Assembly (NCBI RefSeq): GCF_016714285.1
Contig: NZ_JADJNN010000001.1
Location: 186,001-250,000 of the forward strand
Direction of reading: 5' to 3'
Source: Nannocystis sp.
GTDB lineage: Bacteria > Myxococcota_A > Polyangia > Nannocystales > Nannocystaceae
Length of the DNA: 64,000 nt
How positions within the stretch are numbered: position 1 is the stretch's first letter; each line of letters starts with the position of its first letter. The notes below the pieces were generated by a model. It searched no databases, was not told the origin of the DNA, and saw only the letters and a list, made by a program, of their open reading frames with translations. Of the stretch, positions 47,813 through 57,016 are shown piece by piece. Made by a program: the position numbers and the translations under genes.

Positions 47813-48367
47813 GACGGAGAGGATCCGCATGCGATTGGCGGGCAGCTTCTCCACCGGCGGCGGGTCCCAGCGGCCGGGCGGGGGGCGGTCCTCGAGCGGG
47901 GCGAACCAGGTCCACACAAAGCGCAGCTCGCCGGGCTGGCGGCGATCGGGGTGGAGCTCGCGGTGGCGGGCGAAGATGAATGCGGCGACCTCGTCGCGGC
48001 CGCGCTGGCCCTTGCTGCCCCAGTCGATCAGGAAGCGGTGTAAGCGGGTGCGATGGCCGAAGGGCTGCATCGGGAAGTATTCGCGGGTGTCGAGGGTCTG
48101 CCAGTCGGGGCGACCGGGGCCGCGGACCTGCACGTAATAGGCGTTCCAGCTGGTTGGGCGGGTGGTGAAGAGGCAGGCGATATCGTGGCAGGCGTGGAGG
48201 AAGCGCGGCTCGGTCGGCCAGATGCGGCGGCTGACGGCGCCGTGCCAGAACACGGGGATCAGCCACAGGACCAGGAAGGCGGCCACGCAGAGGCGGTCCC
48301 ACCAGCGCGGCCGGCCGGGAACGCTCGGCGGATCCTCGGGGCGCGGGCTGTCGCGGGGTGGGGTCAT
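47792..48367 (-). CDS. Single-pass membrane protein, HTTM partner
   Basis: 191 residues, one transmembrane helix near the N-terminus (LCVAAFLVLWLIPVFW), then a soluble part with FTTRPTSWNAYYVQVRGPGR and HRFLIDWGSKGQRGRDEVAA. No named family is recognised, but this arrangement beside an HTTM protein is recurrent in bacteria. It overlaps the DUF5995 gene by 4 bases at its start and ends in the duplicated junction. Confidence 0.75.
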   Translation of the reverse strand: MTPPRDSPRPEDPPSVPGRPRWWDRLCVAAFLVLWLIPVFWHGAVSRRIWPTEPRFLHACHDIACLFTTRPTSWNAYYVQVRGPGRPDWQTLDTREYFPMQPFGHRTRLHRFLIDWGSKGQRGRDEVAAFIFARHRELHPDRRQPGELRFVWTWFAPLEDRPPPGRWDPPPVEKLPANRMRILSVHRPEAP

Positions 48368-49119
48368 TGCACGCGCAGCAGGGCGTCGGTGAGGGTCGCC
48401 ACGTCGTCGGCCTCTTGCAGGCGGATCAGCGCGAGCGCGGCGCTCGTGGTCGGATCGGGGCGGGTGATGAGGCGGCCGAGGGTGGCGGTCTGCTGGTCGA
48501 GCAGGGCGATCGCCATGCCGTGGTGCTCGGGCGGCAAGGTGGCGAGCACGGTCGCCACGCGCCAGGCCTGCTTGCGGGCCTTGGCGATGGCGAAGCCGGC
48601 GAAGGTCTCGTCGGCGGCGCCGCAGAAGCGATCGAGGGTGGCGAGCATCGGCGAGGCCTCGCCGAGCGCCGCCTGGACGCCGGAGAGCAGCTCGGCGAGG
48701 ACGTCGTTGATGCGGTCGAAGTCGGCGTGGAGGCCCTCGATCGCCGGGCCGGGGCAGACGCTGGCGGCGGCGATGCCGAGGTCGAGGTTGATGTGGGCGT
48801 TCATCCCGAGCAGCAGGTGCTGCAGGCCGATCAGCGAGACGTCGTCGGACGCGGCGAAGGCCACGCGCCAGCTCTTGGTGACCGGGCCGCCGCGCGCGTG
48901 GCCAGCGAAGGCGTCGAGGTAGCGCGAGGCGAACACGGTGTCGAGCCGGTCCATGCGCGGGCCGTCCTCGAAGCGGCCGCGCTGGATGCCCTCACGCACG
49001 CGCGCGGTGACGAGGCGGTAGAGCGCGGCGAACAGGGACAGGCGGCTGCCGCGGGCGCGGGTGTCGGCGAGGATCTGGTCGAGGCTGACGAGGACCTCGT
49101 CGATGTTGGTGGCGGGCAT
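48364..49119 (-). CDS. DUF5995 family protein
   Basis: 251 helical residues with the family-defining LLGMNAHINLDLGIAA and AFAGHARGGPVTKSW. DUF5995 members are cytoplasmic and have no experimentally known role that I can name. ATG 49119 starts MPATNIDEVLVSLDQI. The stop overlaps the start of the membrane-protein gene by 4 bases, making a three-gene unit DUF5995, membrane protein, HTTM. Confidence 0.85.
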   Translation of the reverse strand: MPATNIDEVLVSLDQILADTRARGSRLSLFAALYRLVTARVREGIQRGRFEDGPRMDRLDTVFASRYLDAFAGHARGGPVTKSWRVAFAASDDVSLIGLQHLLLGMNAHINLDLGIAAASVCPGPAIEGLHADFDRINDVLAELLSGVQAALGEASPMLATLDRFCGAADETFAGFAIAKARKQAWRVATVLATLPPEHHGMAIALLDQQTATLGRLITRPDPTTSAALALIRLQEADDVATLTDALLRVQ

Positions 49120-49195
49120 GTGGTTCCTCGCGGCGAGGATACCCGCCGCTGTGCCGCTTGTGCAGCGCGGGGGCGCAGGCTAGCGTCGCGGCGCC

Positions 49196-50326
49196 ATGTC
49201 CCCCCGCAATGTCTTCGTGGTCGCCGCGCTGGCGGCCGGGTGCTCGCTGTTCAAGGTCACGATCGACACGCCGGAGAGCCGGCGAAAGGCCGAGGAGGCG
49301 CGCCAGGCCGAGGCCGCGGCGGCGCAGCAGAAGGCCGCGGCGCAGGCCAAGGAGGCGGAGCAGCAGGCCGCGGCGGCGCAGCAGGCGAGGGACCAGGCGA
49401 CGGTCGCCGAGCTCGAGGCGCTGCGGGCCGAGCTGACCCGCGGACCCGACGGGGGCAAGGCGATCGCGTTCGCGGACAAGGTGGCCGCCGCGAAGGACAG
49501 CCCGGCGGCGCGCGACGGTCGGCTCAATATGGACAGCCTGCACCCCGAGGCGCTCGGGTACCTCGAGCGGGCGATCGACGCGGCGCCGAGCCACGACCTG
49601 TTCCTCGCGCTCGACGTGGCGGCGGGCGGGGCCGATGGCGATCCGGTGGTGCGGCGCGCGTGCCCGCGGGTGCGCCCGGTGGTGCCCGGCGAGGCGCTGG
49701 CCGAGTTCACGGCGATCTGCCTGTCGCGCTCCGGCGGCGACGCGAAGCTGCTCAAGTGGCCGACGGCGAAGTCCGACCTCGCGGTGATGCGCAAGGCCCA
49801 GGACGCGCAGGCGAAGGCCGACGCGGCGGCCGCGGCTGCCGAGGCGAAGGCCGCCGAGGAGGCGCAGAAGGCCGGGGCCAACGGCGCGGTGCATGCGATC
49901 GCCGGGGTGTTCGCGGCCGGGCGCTGCGAGTTCAATGACTGCATGAAGAACGGCTGGACGACGCGCACCGACGCCGGCGAGGTGCGGGTGCGCTGCAACT
50001 TCGGCAACTGCCTCAAGGACGGCTGGACGGCGCAGCTGCCCGGCGGCGGCGAGGCGCGCACGCGCTGCAACTTCGGCGACTGCATGAAGGACGGCTGGGA
50101 GACCAGCTACCCCGACGGCAGCAGCGCCCGCACCCGCTGCAACTTCAGCAACTGCGGGAAGGACGGGTGGGAGACGACGCTGCCGAACGGCGGCTCGGCG
50201 CGCACGCGCTGCAACTTCGGCGACTGCTTCAAGGACGGCTGGGAGACCTCGCTCCCCGACGGCGGCAGCGTGCGCTGCACCTGCAACTTTCAGAAGTGCC
50301 TGACGGACGGGACCTCGTGCCAGTGA
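49196..50326 (+). CDS. Lipoprotein with coiled coil and 25-residue Cys repeats
   Basis: 376 residues. Signal with lipobox ALAAGC, then an Ala/Glu/Gln coiled coil (residues 25-80), a middle domain, a second Ala/Lys stretch and a C-terminal array of about six repeats of 25 residues, each of the type CNFGDCMKDGWETSYPDG followed by GSARTR. The repeats are also a 75-base DNA tandem repeat. Two cysteines four residues apart and one Trp per unit suggest a disulfide-pinned beta-hairpin solenoid. Family unknown; likely surface-exposed. Confidence 0.82.
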   Translation: MSPRNVFVVAALAAGCSLFKVTIDTPESRRKAEEARQAEAAAAQQKAAAQAKEAEQQAAAAQQARDQATVAELEALRAELTRGPDGGKAIAFADKVAAAKDSPAARDGRLNMDSLHPEALGYLERAIDAAPSHDLFLALDVAAGGADGDPVVRRACPRVRPVVPGEALAEFTAICLSRSGGDAKLLKWPTAKSDLAVMRKAQDAQAKADAAAAAAEAKAAEEAQKAGANGAVHAIAGVFAAGRCEFNDCMKNGWTTRTDAGEVRVRCNFGNCLKDGWTAQLPGGGEARTRCNFGDCMKDGWETSYPDGSSARTRCNFSNCGKDGWETTLPNGGSARTRCNFGDCFKDGWETSLPDGGSVRCTCNFQKCLTDGTSCQ

Positions 50327-50390
50327 GCTGCGAGTGAAGTGCGCTGTACCAGGAAGGGTGGGGCGCGCCGCACGGACGGGACCTCGTGCC
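50303..50390. repeat. Duplication of the 3' end of the Cys-repeat gene
   Basis: ACGGACGGGACCTCGTGCC occurs at 50303-50321, inside the last codons, and again at 50372-50390 after the stop. Weaker similarity (GTGCGCTG-ACC) lies upstream of both, giving a period of 69 bases. It resembles the other gene-end duplications in this window. Confidence 0.8.
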
Positions 50391-50538
50391 CGTGCGGGCG
50401 CTCGCGCGCGTGTGACGGGCTGACCGGGACGGGCTGGCGGGGCCTGTCATTTTGTCGCGCGGATCGTGCGCGGGCGATGGTGGATCAATCACTTGCGGGC
50501 GCGTCTGCTGGCCTGCTTCTTGCGGCGCAGCGCGACCC

Positions 50539-51573
50539 ATGCGTCGCCGCCCGCTCGCTGCCCTCGCGCTCGCCGTGCTCACGGCCGCGGGGGCGTGCGG
50601 CGAGCCGACGCGTGATGAGGTCGCCGGTCCCTCGGGACATGTCCCTGCGGCCAGCCCCGGCGACAGCGGCGAGACCGGCAACACGGAGGAGGGGCTGATC
50701 GACCAGCGCGACGCGGGCGCGCCGGCGGCGGCCGCTGTGCTGGACCCGATCGCCGCGCTGCCGCCGACCGAGCTGCCGCTGACGCTGCTGGCGACGATGC
50801 GGGCGCAGGACCCCGCCGACGCGGCGGCGACGATCCGCAACGACGAGACGGGCGTGATCCGGCAGTACCGCGTCGGCGACCCGCTGGCCGAGGACGCGAC
50901 CCTGGCGGCGGTGTCGATCGCGGCGGTCCAGATCCAGCGGGACGGCGACAGCGAGTCGCTGGCGATCCGCCGCACGTCGATCGAGCTGCGCGAGGGGGAT
51001 GTGTACTATCCGGATCTGGTCGAGCCCGACGACTTCGTCGGCGTGCTGACGCAGGGGCTGCAGCTGCCGGCGGGGCTGCATTATGTGGTCAAGCGCCCGG
51101 ACAACGCGTACGGCACGCCGCGCACGATCCGGGCGATCCAGGACAGCGTGCGTGCCTACCGGCAGAAGGTGCAGGGCGGGCCGCAGATCCACGTCGGCGA
51201 CATCAGCCAGCGCGGCGGCGGGCACTTCCCGCCGCACCTCTCGCACCGCAACGGCCGCGACGTCGACGTGGGCTATGTGCTGCTGGGCGACGAGGCCGAC
51301 GACCTGCGCTTTCGTCACGCCGGCCCGCACAACCTCGACGTCGCCCGCAGCTGGGCGCTGCTCGCCAGCTTCCTCGAGGCCGGCGAGGCGCATTACGTGT
51401 TCCTCGACTACGGGCTGCAGCGCCTGCTCTACGAGCACGCGGTCGCGGAGGGCGTGTCGGCGGAGCGGCTGGCGGAGGTGTTCCAGTACCCGCGCGGCCG
51501 CGGCGCGCCGCACGGCATCGTCCGCCACTGGCGCGGCCACAGCAATCATTTCCATGTCCGCTTCCGCGAGTGA
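50539..51573 (+). CDS. MepA-like murein endopeptidase (M74), lipoprotein
   Basis: Penicillin-insensitive endopeptidase cleaving D-Ala-mDAP bonds in peptidoglycan. ATG 50539 gives 344 residues with signal MRRRPLAALALAVLTAAGA and a lipobox-like Cys. The zinc-site motifs are HLSHRNGRDVDVGYVL and, near the end, SNHFHVRF (H-x-H), as in the LAS superfamily. Normal MepA is about 270 residues; the extra N-terminal part includes a LysM-less linker. The sequence upstream of the ATG is GC-rich and non-coding in pattern. Confidence 0.86.
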   Translation: MRRRPLAALALAVLTAAGACGEPTRDEVAGPSGHVPAASPGDSGETGNTEEGLIDQRDAGAPAAAAVLDPIAALPPTELPLTLLATMRAQDPADAAATIRNDETGVIRQYRVGDPLAEDATLAAVSIAAVQIQRDGDSESLAIRRTSIELREGDVYYPDLVEPDDFVGVLTQGLQLPAGLHYVVKRPDNAYGTPRTIRAIQDSVRAYRQKVQGGPQIHVGDISQRGGGHFPPHLSHRNGRDVDVGYVLLGDEADDLRFRHAGPHNLDVARSWALLASFLEAGEAHYVFLDYGLQRLLYEHAVAEGVSAERLAEVFQYPRGRGAPHGIVRHWRGHSNHFHVRFRE

Positions 51574-51614
51574 CCCCTTGTGGCCGGGCGGGCATGCCCT
51601 AAAGTCGGCGCCTC

Positions 51615-52988
51615 ATGTCCGCGCCCAGGAGACCCCCCGCCGTGCTCGTGTCGGTCCAGACCCCGGACCGCAGCGACGAGCAACACACCGCCGACCTCGC
51701 CGAACTGAAGCGCCTGGTCGACACGCTCGGCTACGACGTGGTCGACACGGTGTCGCAGCGGCGCGAGGGGCTGTCGAAGTCGCTGGTGCTCGGCGAGGGC
51801 AAGCTGAAGGAGCTGGCGGCGCTGACCGGCGGCCGCGGGCACGTGGCCTCGGCGGTGCCGATCAAGAAGGACAAGGCCCGCCAGCGCCGCGGTGAGGGCG
51901 TCGACGACGAGCCCGAGGCGATCGAGGACGAGGAGGACGAGTACGTCGACCCGTCGGCGCCGCGGCGGCCGAAGTTCGTGATCGTCGACCACGAGATCAC
52001 GCCGAACCAGGCCCGCAACCTCGAGAGCGCGACCGGGGCGACGGTGCTCGACCGCACCGGCGTGATCGTCGAGATCTTCCACCGCCACGCGCGCAGCAAG
52101 GAGGCCCGCCTGCAGGTCGAGTTGGCCCGCCTGGCCTACGTGGCGCCGCGCCTGCGCGAGGCCGGCGGCCCGAGCGAACACCAGGCCGGACGCGGCTCCG
52201 GCGAATCTGCGCTCGAGCTCGACCGGCGAAGGATCCGCGACCGCATGGCCGAGATCCGGCACGAGCTCGCCGCGATCCAGCGCGACCAGGGCACCCGCCG
52301 CGGCGGCCGACACAACACGCCGACGGTCGCGCTGGTCGGATATACGAATGCGGGCAAGTCGTCGCTGATGCGCGGCCTGACCGGCAGCGAGGTGCTGGTC
52401 GCCGACCAGCTGTTCGCCACCCTCGATACGACGGTGCGCGCGCTCCACCCGGAGAGCCACCCGCGGATCCTGGTGTCCGATACCGTGGGCTTCATCCAGA
52501 AGCTGCCGCACGACCTGGTTGCGAGCTTTCGTAGCACCCTCGACGAGGCCCGCAGCGCGGCGCTATTGCTGTATGTGCTCGACGCGAGCGACCCGACCTT
52601 CCGCCACGAGTATGAGGTGACCCGCAGCGTGCTCCGCGAGATCGAGGCCGACCAGGCGCCGTCGCTGGTGCTGCTCAATAAGATCGACCGGGTGGATGAG
52701 GCGCTGCGCGAGGCGCTGCGGGCTGAATTCCCGGACGCGATCCAGCTGTCCGCGAAGGACCCCGCGGATGTGGCGAAGCTGCGGCAGACGATCATCGAGC
52801 ACGTGGCGAAGGAGATGACGGAGGCCGAGCTGTTCGTGCCGTATAAGAGCCACGGGCTGATCGCGTCGCTGCATGAGCACGCGCTGGTGCTGCGCGAGAC
52901 GCATGAGGAGGAGGGGACGAGGATCGTGGTCCGGGCGCCCGAGGAGCTGCTCGAGCGGCTGCGCGGGCAGCTGGCGGCGGAGGGGTAG
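51615..52988 (+). CDS. hflX: GTPase HflX
   Basis: Ribosome-associated GTPase that splits stalled or stressed ribosomes. 457 residues: the N-terminal HflX domain (LVDTLGYDVVDTVSQRRE, FVIVDHEITPNQARNLE), the linker helix with RIRDRMAEIRHEL, then the G domain with VGYTNAGKSSLMRGL (G1), DTVGFIQKLPHDLVASF (G3) and LNKIDRV (G4). An acidic insert (EDEEDEYVD) follows the N-domain. ATG 51615 follows a weak site. Confidence 0.95.
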   Translation: MSAPRRPPAVLVSVQTPDRSDEQHTADLAELKRLVDTLGYDVVDTVSQRREGLSKSLVLGEGKLKELAALTGGRGHVASAVPIKKDKARQRRGEGVDDEPEAIEDEEDEYVDPSAPRRPKFVIVDHEITPNQARNLESATGATVLDRTGVIVEIFHRHARSKEARLQVELARLAYVAPRLREAGGPSEHQAGRGSGESALELDRRRIRDRMAEIRHELAAIQRDQGTRRGGRHNTPTVALVGYTNAGKSSLMRGLTGSEVLVADQLFATLDTTVRALHPESHPRILVSDTVGFIQKLPHDLVASFRSTLDEARSAALLLYVLDASDPTFRHEYEVTRSVLREIEADQAPSLVLLNKIDRVDEALREALRAEFPDAIQLSAKDPADVAKLRQTIIEHVAKEMTEAELFVPYKSHGLIASLHEHALVLRETHEEEGTRIVVRAPEELLERLRGQLAAEG

Positions 52989-53027
52989 CGATTGCCCCTG
53001 GCATGGGGGCTGCGATAAGGTGCCGCG

Positions 53028-56000
53028 GTGCGCGAGCTGCCGGCCAACGAGCGTGCCCTGACCACCCGTGGCGACGACGGTGAGCTGCGGGTCGCGCCGC
53101 GGCGGATGGTGGGACGCTGGGCCGAGCTGACGCTCGAGGAGCGCGGCGATGTGCTGGCGCTGATCGATCTCCTCGGCGCGGACGGTGGGAGCGTGCACTT
53201 CGAGCTCGCGGCGCCGCCGGGGGAGCGCTGGTACGCGAGCGTGCGGCGGGGCGACGCGGACTTCGCGGCGCTGCCTGGCTTCGTGGCCGGCGAGGAGCAG
53301 CACTTCCTCGATGCGCTGCGCGGGGCGCTGGGACAGGCCGAGGCGGCGGATCTGCTGGCGGCCTTCGTGCAGCGCTCGGGCGTGCGGCTGCTGCGCGATG
53401 ACATGGTGGACGCGCTGCGGCGCGGGGCGCAGCTGCGGCTGTTGACCGGCGATTACCTCGGGATCACGGCCCCGCAGGCGCTGCGCGAGCTGTGCGAGCT
53501 GGCGGCGGAATATGCAGGGTTGCAGGTCAAGGTGTATTGCAGCGAGGGGCGCAGCTTCCACCCGAAGGCGTATCTGTTTCGTCGCGGCGGGTCGGCGCTG
53601 GCGTATGTGGGCAGTAGCAATTGGAGCGAGGAGGCGTTGACCGACGGCGTGGAGTGGAACCTGCGGGCGATCGACGCGGTGCACCCGGGCGAGCTGAGGG
53701 CGATCGCGGCGCGCTTCGAGCGGCTGTGGCGGGCCCCAGCGGCGGTGCTGCTGACCCAGGCGTGGATCGAGGATTATTCGGCGCGGGCCCCGGAGGCGCA
53801 GCGGCTCGCCTGGGATCCGCCGCCGCCGCGACCCGAGCCGCACGCGATCCAGCGGCGCGCCCTGGCGGCGCTGGCGAGCACGCGAGAGGCGGGGCATGTG
53901 CGGGGATTGGTGGTGCTGGCGACGGGGCTCGGGAAGACGCTGCTGGCGGCCCTGGACGCGCTGCAGATGGGGGCGCGACGGGTGCTTTTTGTGGCCCATC
54001 GCGCGGAGATCCTCGAGCAGGCGCGGCGGGCCTTCGCGTGGGTGCTGCCGGATCGCAGCGCGGGGCGGTTCATGGGCGGCGTGCGCGAAACGGCCGCCGA
54101 GTTGGTGTTCGCGTCGGTGCAGACGCTGGGGCGGCCGGAGCAGCTGAGGCAGTGGGCGGCGGATCACTTCGACCTGATCGTGATCGATGAATTTCATCAC
54201 GCGGCGGCGCTCGGATATCGCAGGGTGCTGACATACTTTCAGCCGCAGTTCATGCTGGGCCTCACGGCGACGCCGGAGCGCAGCGACGGGGCGGAGCTGC
54301 TGACGCTGTGTGACGACAACCTGGTCTTTCGCGCGGATCTCACGGAGGCGATCGCGGCGGGGCGCCTGGTGCCGTTCGCGTATCACGGGCTCAAGGACTC
54401 GGTGGATTACAAGGCGATCCCGTGGCTCTCGGGTCGCTTCGATCCCGAGGCGCTGAGCCAGGCGCTCGCCACCCAGAGCCACGCCGAGCAAGCGCTGCAG
54501 GGATACCTGGCGCACGCGCCCGATGGGCCGCGCCGCGGGCTGTGGTTCTGCGCGTCGATCCGCCACGCGGAGTTCATGGCGGAGTTCCTGCGCGAGCGCG
54601 GGATCCGGGCCGTGGCGGTGCACAGCGAGGGCGGGGCGCCGCGGAGCGCGAGCCTGCGCGAGCTCGAGGCGGGCCGGCTCGAGGCGATCACGACGGTCGA
54701 CGTGTTCAACGAGGGCGTCGACGTCGCGGACGTGAATGTCGTGGTGTTGCTGCGGCCGACGGAGTCGCGGGTGGTGTTCTTGCAGCAGATCGGCCGGGGG
54801 CTGCGTCTGCCGGTGAATTCACACAAGCCGCGGCTGGTGATCCTGGACTTCATCGGCAACCATCGCAGCTTCCTGGCGCGGCCGCAGGCGCTGTTCGATA
54901 TGCTCGGTGTGCATATGGGCGGACGGGCGGCGATCGGTCGCCTGCGTGACCGGAGCTTCGAGCTGCCGCCGGGGTGTAGCGTCGATATCGAGGTCGAGCT
55001 GATCGATATGCTCGCGCGGCTCGGGCGCGTGGAGGCCGGGGACCCGACGCTGGTGGCGGCGCGGCGCCTCCGCGACGAGCTGGGGCGTCGGCCGACGCTC
55101 AGTGAGCTGGGACGGGCAGGGGTGCAGGTCAGGGCGCCAGCGCGGAACTTCGGGTCGTGGTGGGACCTGCTCGCGGAGCTGGGGGCGCTCAGCGACGCGG
55201 AGGCGCGGGTGGTTGAAGTGCGGCGCGATGCCCTGGTGGCGCTCGAGCGGAGCGCCGTGCGCGAGGTGGGGCCGTGGACGGCGCTGCGCCGCTGGCTGGA
55301 GGCGGGTGGCGTCGCAGCGCCGAGCGGAGGCGTGGATGCGGCGACGCTGGCGACGCTGTGGCCCGCGGGTCTGCGGCGCAGCGGCGACGCGGTCGTGCTG
55401 CGCGTCCCGGTGGAGGTCGACGATCTACCTGTCCTCGAGGCCATGCTCGACGAGGTGGCGGCCGCGCGTGAGGACGAGGCCAGGCGTCGGGCTGCGGTCG
55501 CGGCGTTGCCGGCCGGGCTGCGCTGCAAGGTGGGCCTCAACGGACTGTGGCAGCCGAACGTCGTCGGCAGGTCCGGGAAAGCACTCAAGCCACCGAAGCC
55601 GATCCTCCGCTTCAAACGCGGCGCAATGGAAGAGGGCGTCCGCGAGGTGTGGGTCGAGGGCGACCCCTATCTGTTCGACTTCGTGTCGATCGCGGTGAAT
55701 GTGGCGACGACGCGGGAGGGCGGGCCGAACGTGCTCGGAGCGATCCTCGCGGGGTTGTTCGGCCCCGATGCGGGCAAGCCGGGGACCGATCATTCGGTGG
55801 TGCTGCGCGAGCGCGAAGGCCGGTTGATGCTGGAGGTGGTGAACACGGAGGAGCCTGCGGAGGTGCCTGCGCTGCCGTATTTTGCCGATCTCGCGGTGGC
55901 CTGCGGGCTCGCGCCGGTGCAGCACGCGGACGCGGTGCCGCGGGCGATCCGGGTGCGCAGCGAGCTGCGGCTCGATCCGCGACGGCACTTCGTGGTGCGG

Positions 56001-56291
56001 GCGAGCGGTGACTCGATGAATGGGGGTGCACGTCCGATCCGCGACGGCGAGCTGGTGCTGTGCGCGCGGCTCCCGGCGGCGCCGCCTGACCTGGTCGACG
56101 GGAAGCCGTGCCTGCTGGTGGCGGCCGTCGGGCCCGATATGAGTGAGGCGATGATCAAGGTGCCGACCCGCGGGGCCGACGGGGCGTGGGTGCTACGGAG
56201 CTGGTCCGAGGGACAGGTCGATCTGGCGATCGATCGCTGGGAGGATCTGCGGGTCGTGGCGCGGGTGATCGAGGTCGTGACGCCGCTGTGA
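53028..56291 (+). CDS. PLD nuclease-SF2 helicase-S24 peptidase fusion
   Basis: A 1087-residue protein of defence-like architecture. Residues 10-90 may be a degenerate HIT-like domain (GELRVAPRRMVGRWAELT) without its histidines. Residues 105-235 are a phospholipase-D-type nuclease with H178 and K180 in FHPKAYLF and N198 in GSSNW. The helicase has Walker A ATGLGKT (298-304), DEFH (387-390), TATPERSD and QQIGRGLRLP. After a DUF3427-like region, the C-terminus carries S996 (GDSMNGG) and K1044 of an S24/LexA-type peptidase. GTG 53028 starts it. It is convergent with a small HTH gene and near dpdA. Likely role: restriction of foreign DNA, with self-cleavage as control. Confidence 0.85.
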   Translation: MRELPANERALTTRGDDGELRVAPRRMVGRWAELTLEERGDVLALIDLLGADGGSVHFELAAPPGERWYASVRRGDADFAALPGFVAGEEQHFLDALRGALGQAEAADLLAAFVQRSGVRLLRDDMVDALRRGAQLRLLTGDYLGITAPQALRELCELAAEYAGLQVKVYCSEGRSFHPKAYLFRRGGSALAYVGSSNWSEEALTDGVEWNLRAIDAVHPGELRAIAARFERLWRAPAAVLLTQAWIEDYSARAPEAQRLAWDPPPPRPEPHAIQRRALAALASTREAGHVRGLVVLATGLGKTLLAALDALQMGARRVLFVAHRAEILEQARRAFAWVLPDRSAGRFMGGVRETAAELVFASVQTLGRPEQLRQWAADHFDLIVIDEFHHAAALGYRRVLTYFQPQFMLGLTATPERSDGAELLTLCDDNLVFRADLTEAIAAGRLVPFAYHGLKDSVDYKAIPWLSGRFDPEALSQALATQSHAEQALQGYLAHAPDGPRRGLWFCASIRHAEFMAEFLRERGIRAVAVHSEGGAPRSASLRELEAGRLEAITTVDVFNEGVDVADVNVVVLLRPTESRVVFLQQIGRGLRLPVNSHKPRLVILDFIGNHRSFLARPQALFDMLGVHMGGRAAIGRLRDRSFELPPGCSVDIEVELIDMLARLGRVEAGDPTLVAARRLRDELGRRPTLSELGRAGVQVRAPARNFGSWWDLLAELGALSDAEARVVEVRRDALVALERSAVREVGPWTALRRWLEAGGVAAPSGGVDAATLATLWPAGLRRSGDAVVLRVPVEVDDLPVLEAMLDEVAAAREDEARRRAAVAALPAGLRCKVGLNGLWQPNVVGRSGKALKPPKPILRFKRGAMEEGVREVWVEGDPYLFDFVSIAVNVATTREGGPNVLGAILAGLFGPDAGKPGTDHSVVLREREGRLMLEVVNTEEPAEVPALPYFADLAVACGLAPVQHADAVPRAIRVRSELRLDPRRHFVVRASGDSMNGGARPIRDGELVLCARLPAAPPDLVDGKPCLLVAAVGPDMSEAMIKVPTRGADGAWVLRSWSEGQVDLAIDRWEDLRVVARVIEVVTPL

Positions 56292-56298
56292 GCTGCGC

Positions 56299-56559
56299 TC
56301 ACGGAGCTGGTCGGAATGCGCCGGCAGCGAGGGCAGCCTTGATCTCCTGCCAGGTCTGTCCGCGCTCGAACTGATCGCGGACCCAGGCGGCCTGCTCGAC
56401 GGTGTATTCGGGCCAGAAGCTCTGCTTGCCGCGCTTGCCGCCGTAGACCAACTTCGGGGCGGGCAGCAGGCCGAGCTTCACCCAGCGAGCGACGGTTCGC
56501 GTGGTCACACCAGCGGCCTCCGCGATCAGCTTGGTCGAGACCTTGGGGGGCTCGGGCAC
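56299..56559 (-). CDS. Small MerR-like helix-turn-helix protein
   Basis: 86 residues. The N-terminal helix-turn-helix (VSTKLIAEAAGVTTRTVARW and VKLGLLPAPKL) is of the MerR/excisionase kind, followed by a second helical part VEQAAWVRDQFERGQTWQEI. It ends 7 bases from the helicase stop (convergent) and is divergent from the small gene and dpdA-like gene. That position suits a repressor of the island, which is inference. Confidence 0.82.
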   Translation of the reverse strand: MPEPPKVSTKLIAEAAGVTTRTVARWVKLGLLPAPKLVYGGKRGKQSFWPEYTVEQAAWVRDQFERGQTWQEIKAALAAGAFRPAP

Positions 56560-56589
56560 GGGCGGAGTCTAGCGGCCGGGGCGCGAGCT

Positions 56590-56640
56590 TGCGCGGAGTC
56601 TCTTTTTGTTCTAAGGTGTCTCTAAATGACTCTGTTTCAC
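56590..56640. promoter_or_regulatory. A+T-rich divergent control region of the dpdA island
   Basis: Between the HTH gene and the small gene lies CTTTTTGTTCTAAGGTGTCT and CTAAATGACTC, the most A+T-rich patch of this part of the window. It contains repeated GTCTCT and a GAGTC/GACTC pair. Likely promoters and an operator for the HTH protein; no single -35/-10 pair is decisive. Confidence 0.4.
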
Positions 56641-56751
56641 GAAGAAGGGACCAGGGATGGCCGCCAGCGGCCTCCTGGTGATGGTTTGGAGCCGTTGACG
56701 CCCGCCGCACACCACGGGCCTCCGAACCTGGTCTGGAGATCGGGGTGTCGC

Positions 56752-57000
56752 GTGAGCGACGATCTTGATCTCGAGTTCGAGGACGCCGAGGCGGAGTACC
56801 TCGGCACCTTCGCTACGGTGGAGGATTACTTCCTCTCGCAGATTGAGCACATCTTGCAGCCCGAGGGGCTGTGGCTGCTCGAATGTCTGCACATGCCGTC
56901 GGTGCTGCTCAAGATGGAGGCCGCCGGCGCGGGGCGTCGATATCGCTACTTTGTCTGCGAGGGGAAGGTCTTTCGCGAGCTCGTCGGGGTCGCTCCATGA
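56752..57000 (+). CDS. Small acidic protein upstream of dpdA, unknown
   Basis: GTG 56752 gives 82 residues, MSDDLDLEFEDAEAEYLG at the start and RRYRYFVCEGKVFRELVGV at the end. The frame is open further upstream, but GGAGATCGGGG before this GTG is the best ribosome site. No family recognised. Its TGA overlaps an ATG (ATGA at 56997), so coupling to the next, frame-disrupted gene is likely. Confidence 0.6.
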   Translation: MSDDLDLEFEDAEAEYLGTFATVEDYFLSQIEHILQPEGLWLLECLHMPSVLLKMEAAGAGRRYRYFVCEGKVFRELVGVAP

Positions 57001-57016
57001 AGGTACCTGGCGGCAC

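Noticed and set aside
49934..50300. CRISPR-like 75-base periodicity
   Set aside because: It is a coding tandem repeat giving 25-residue protein units; there are no variable spacers.
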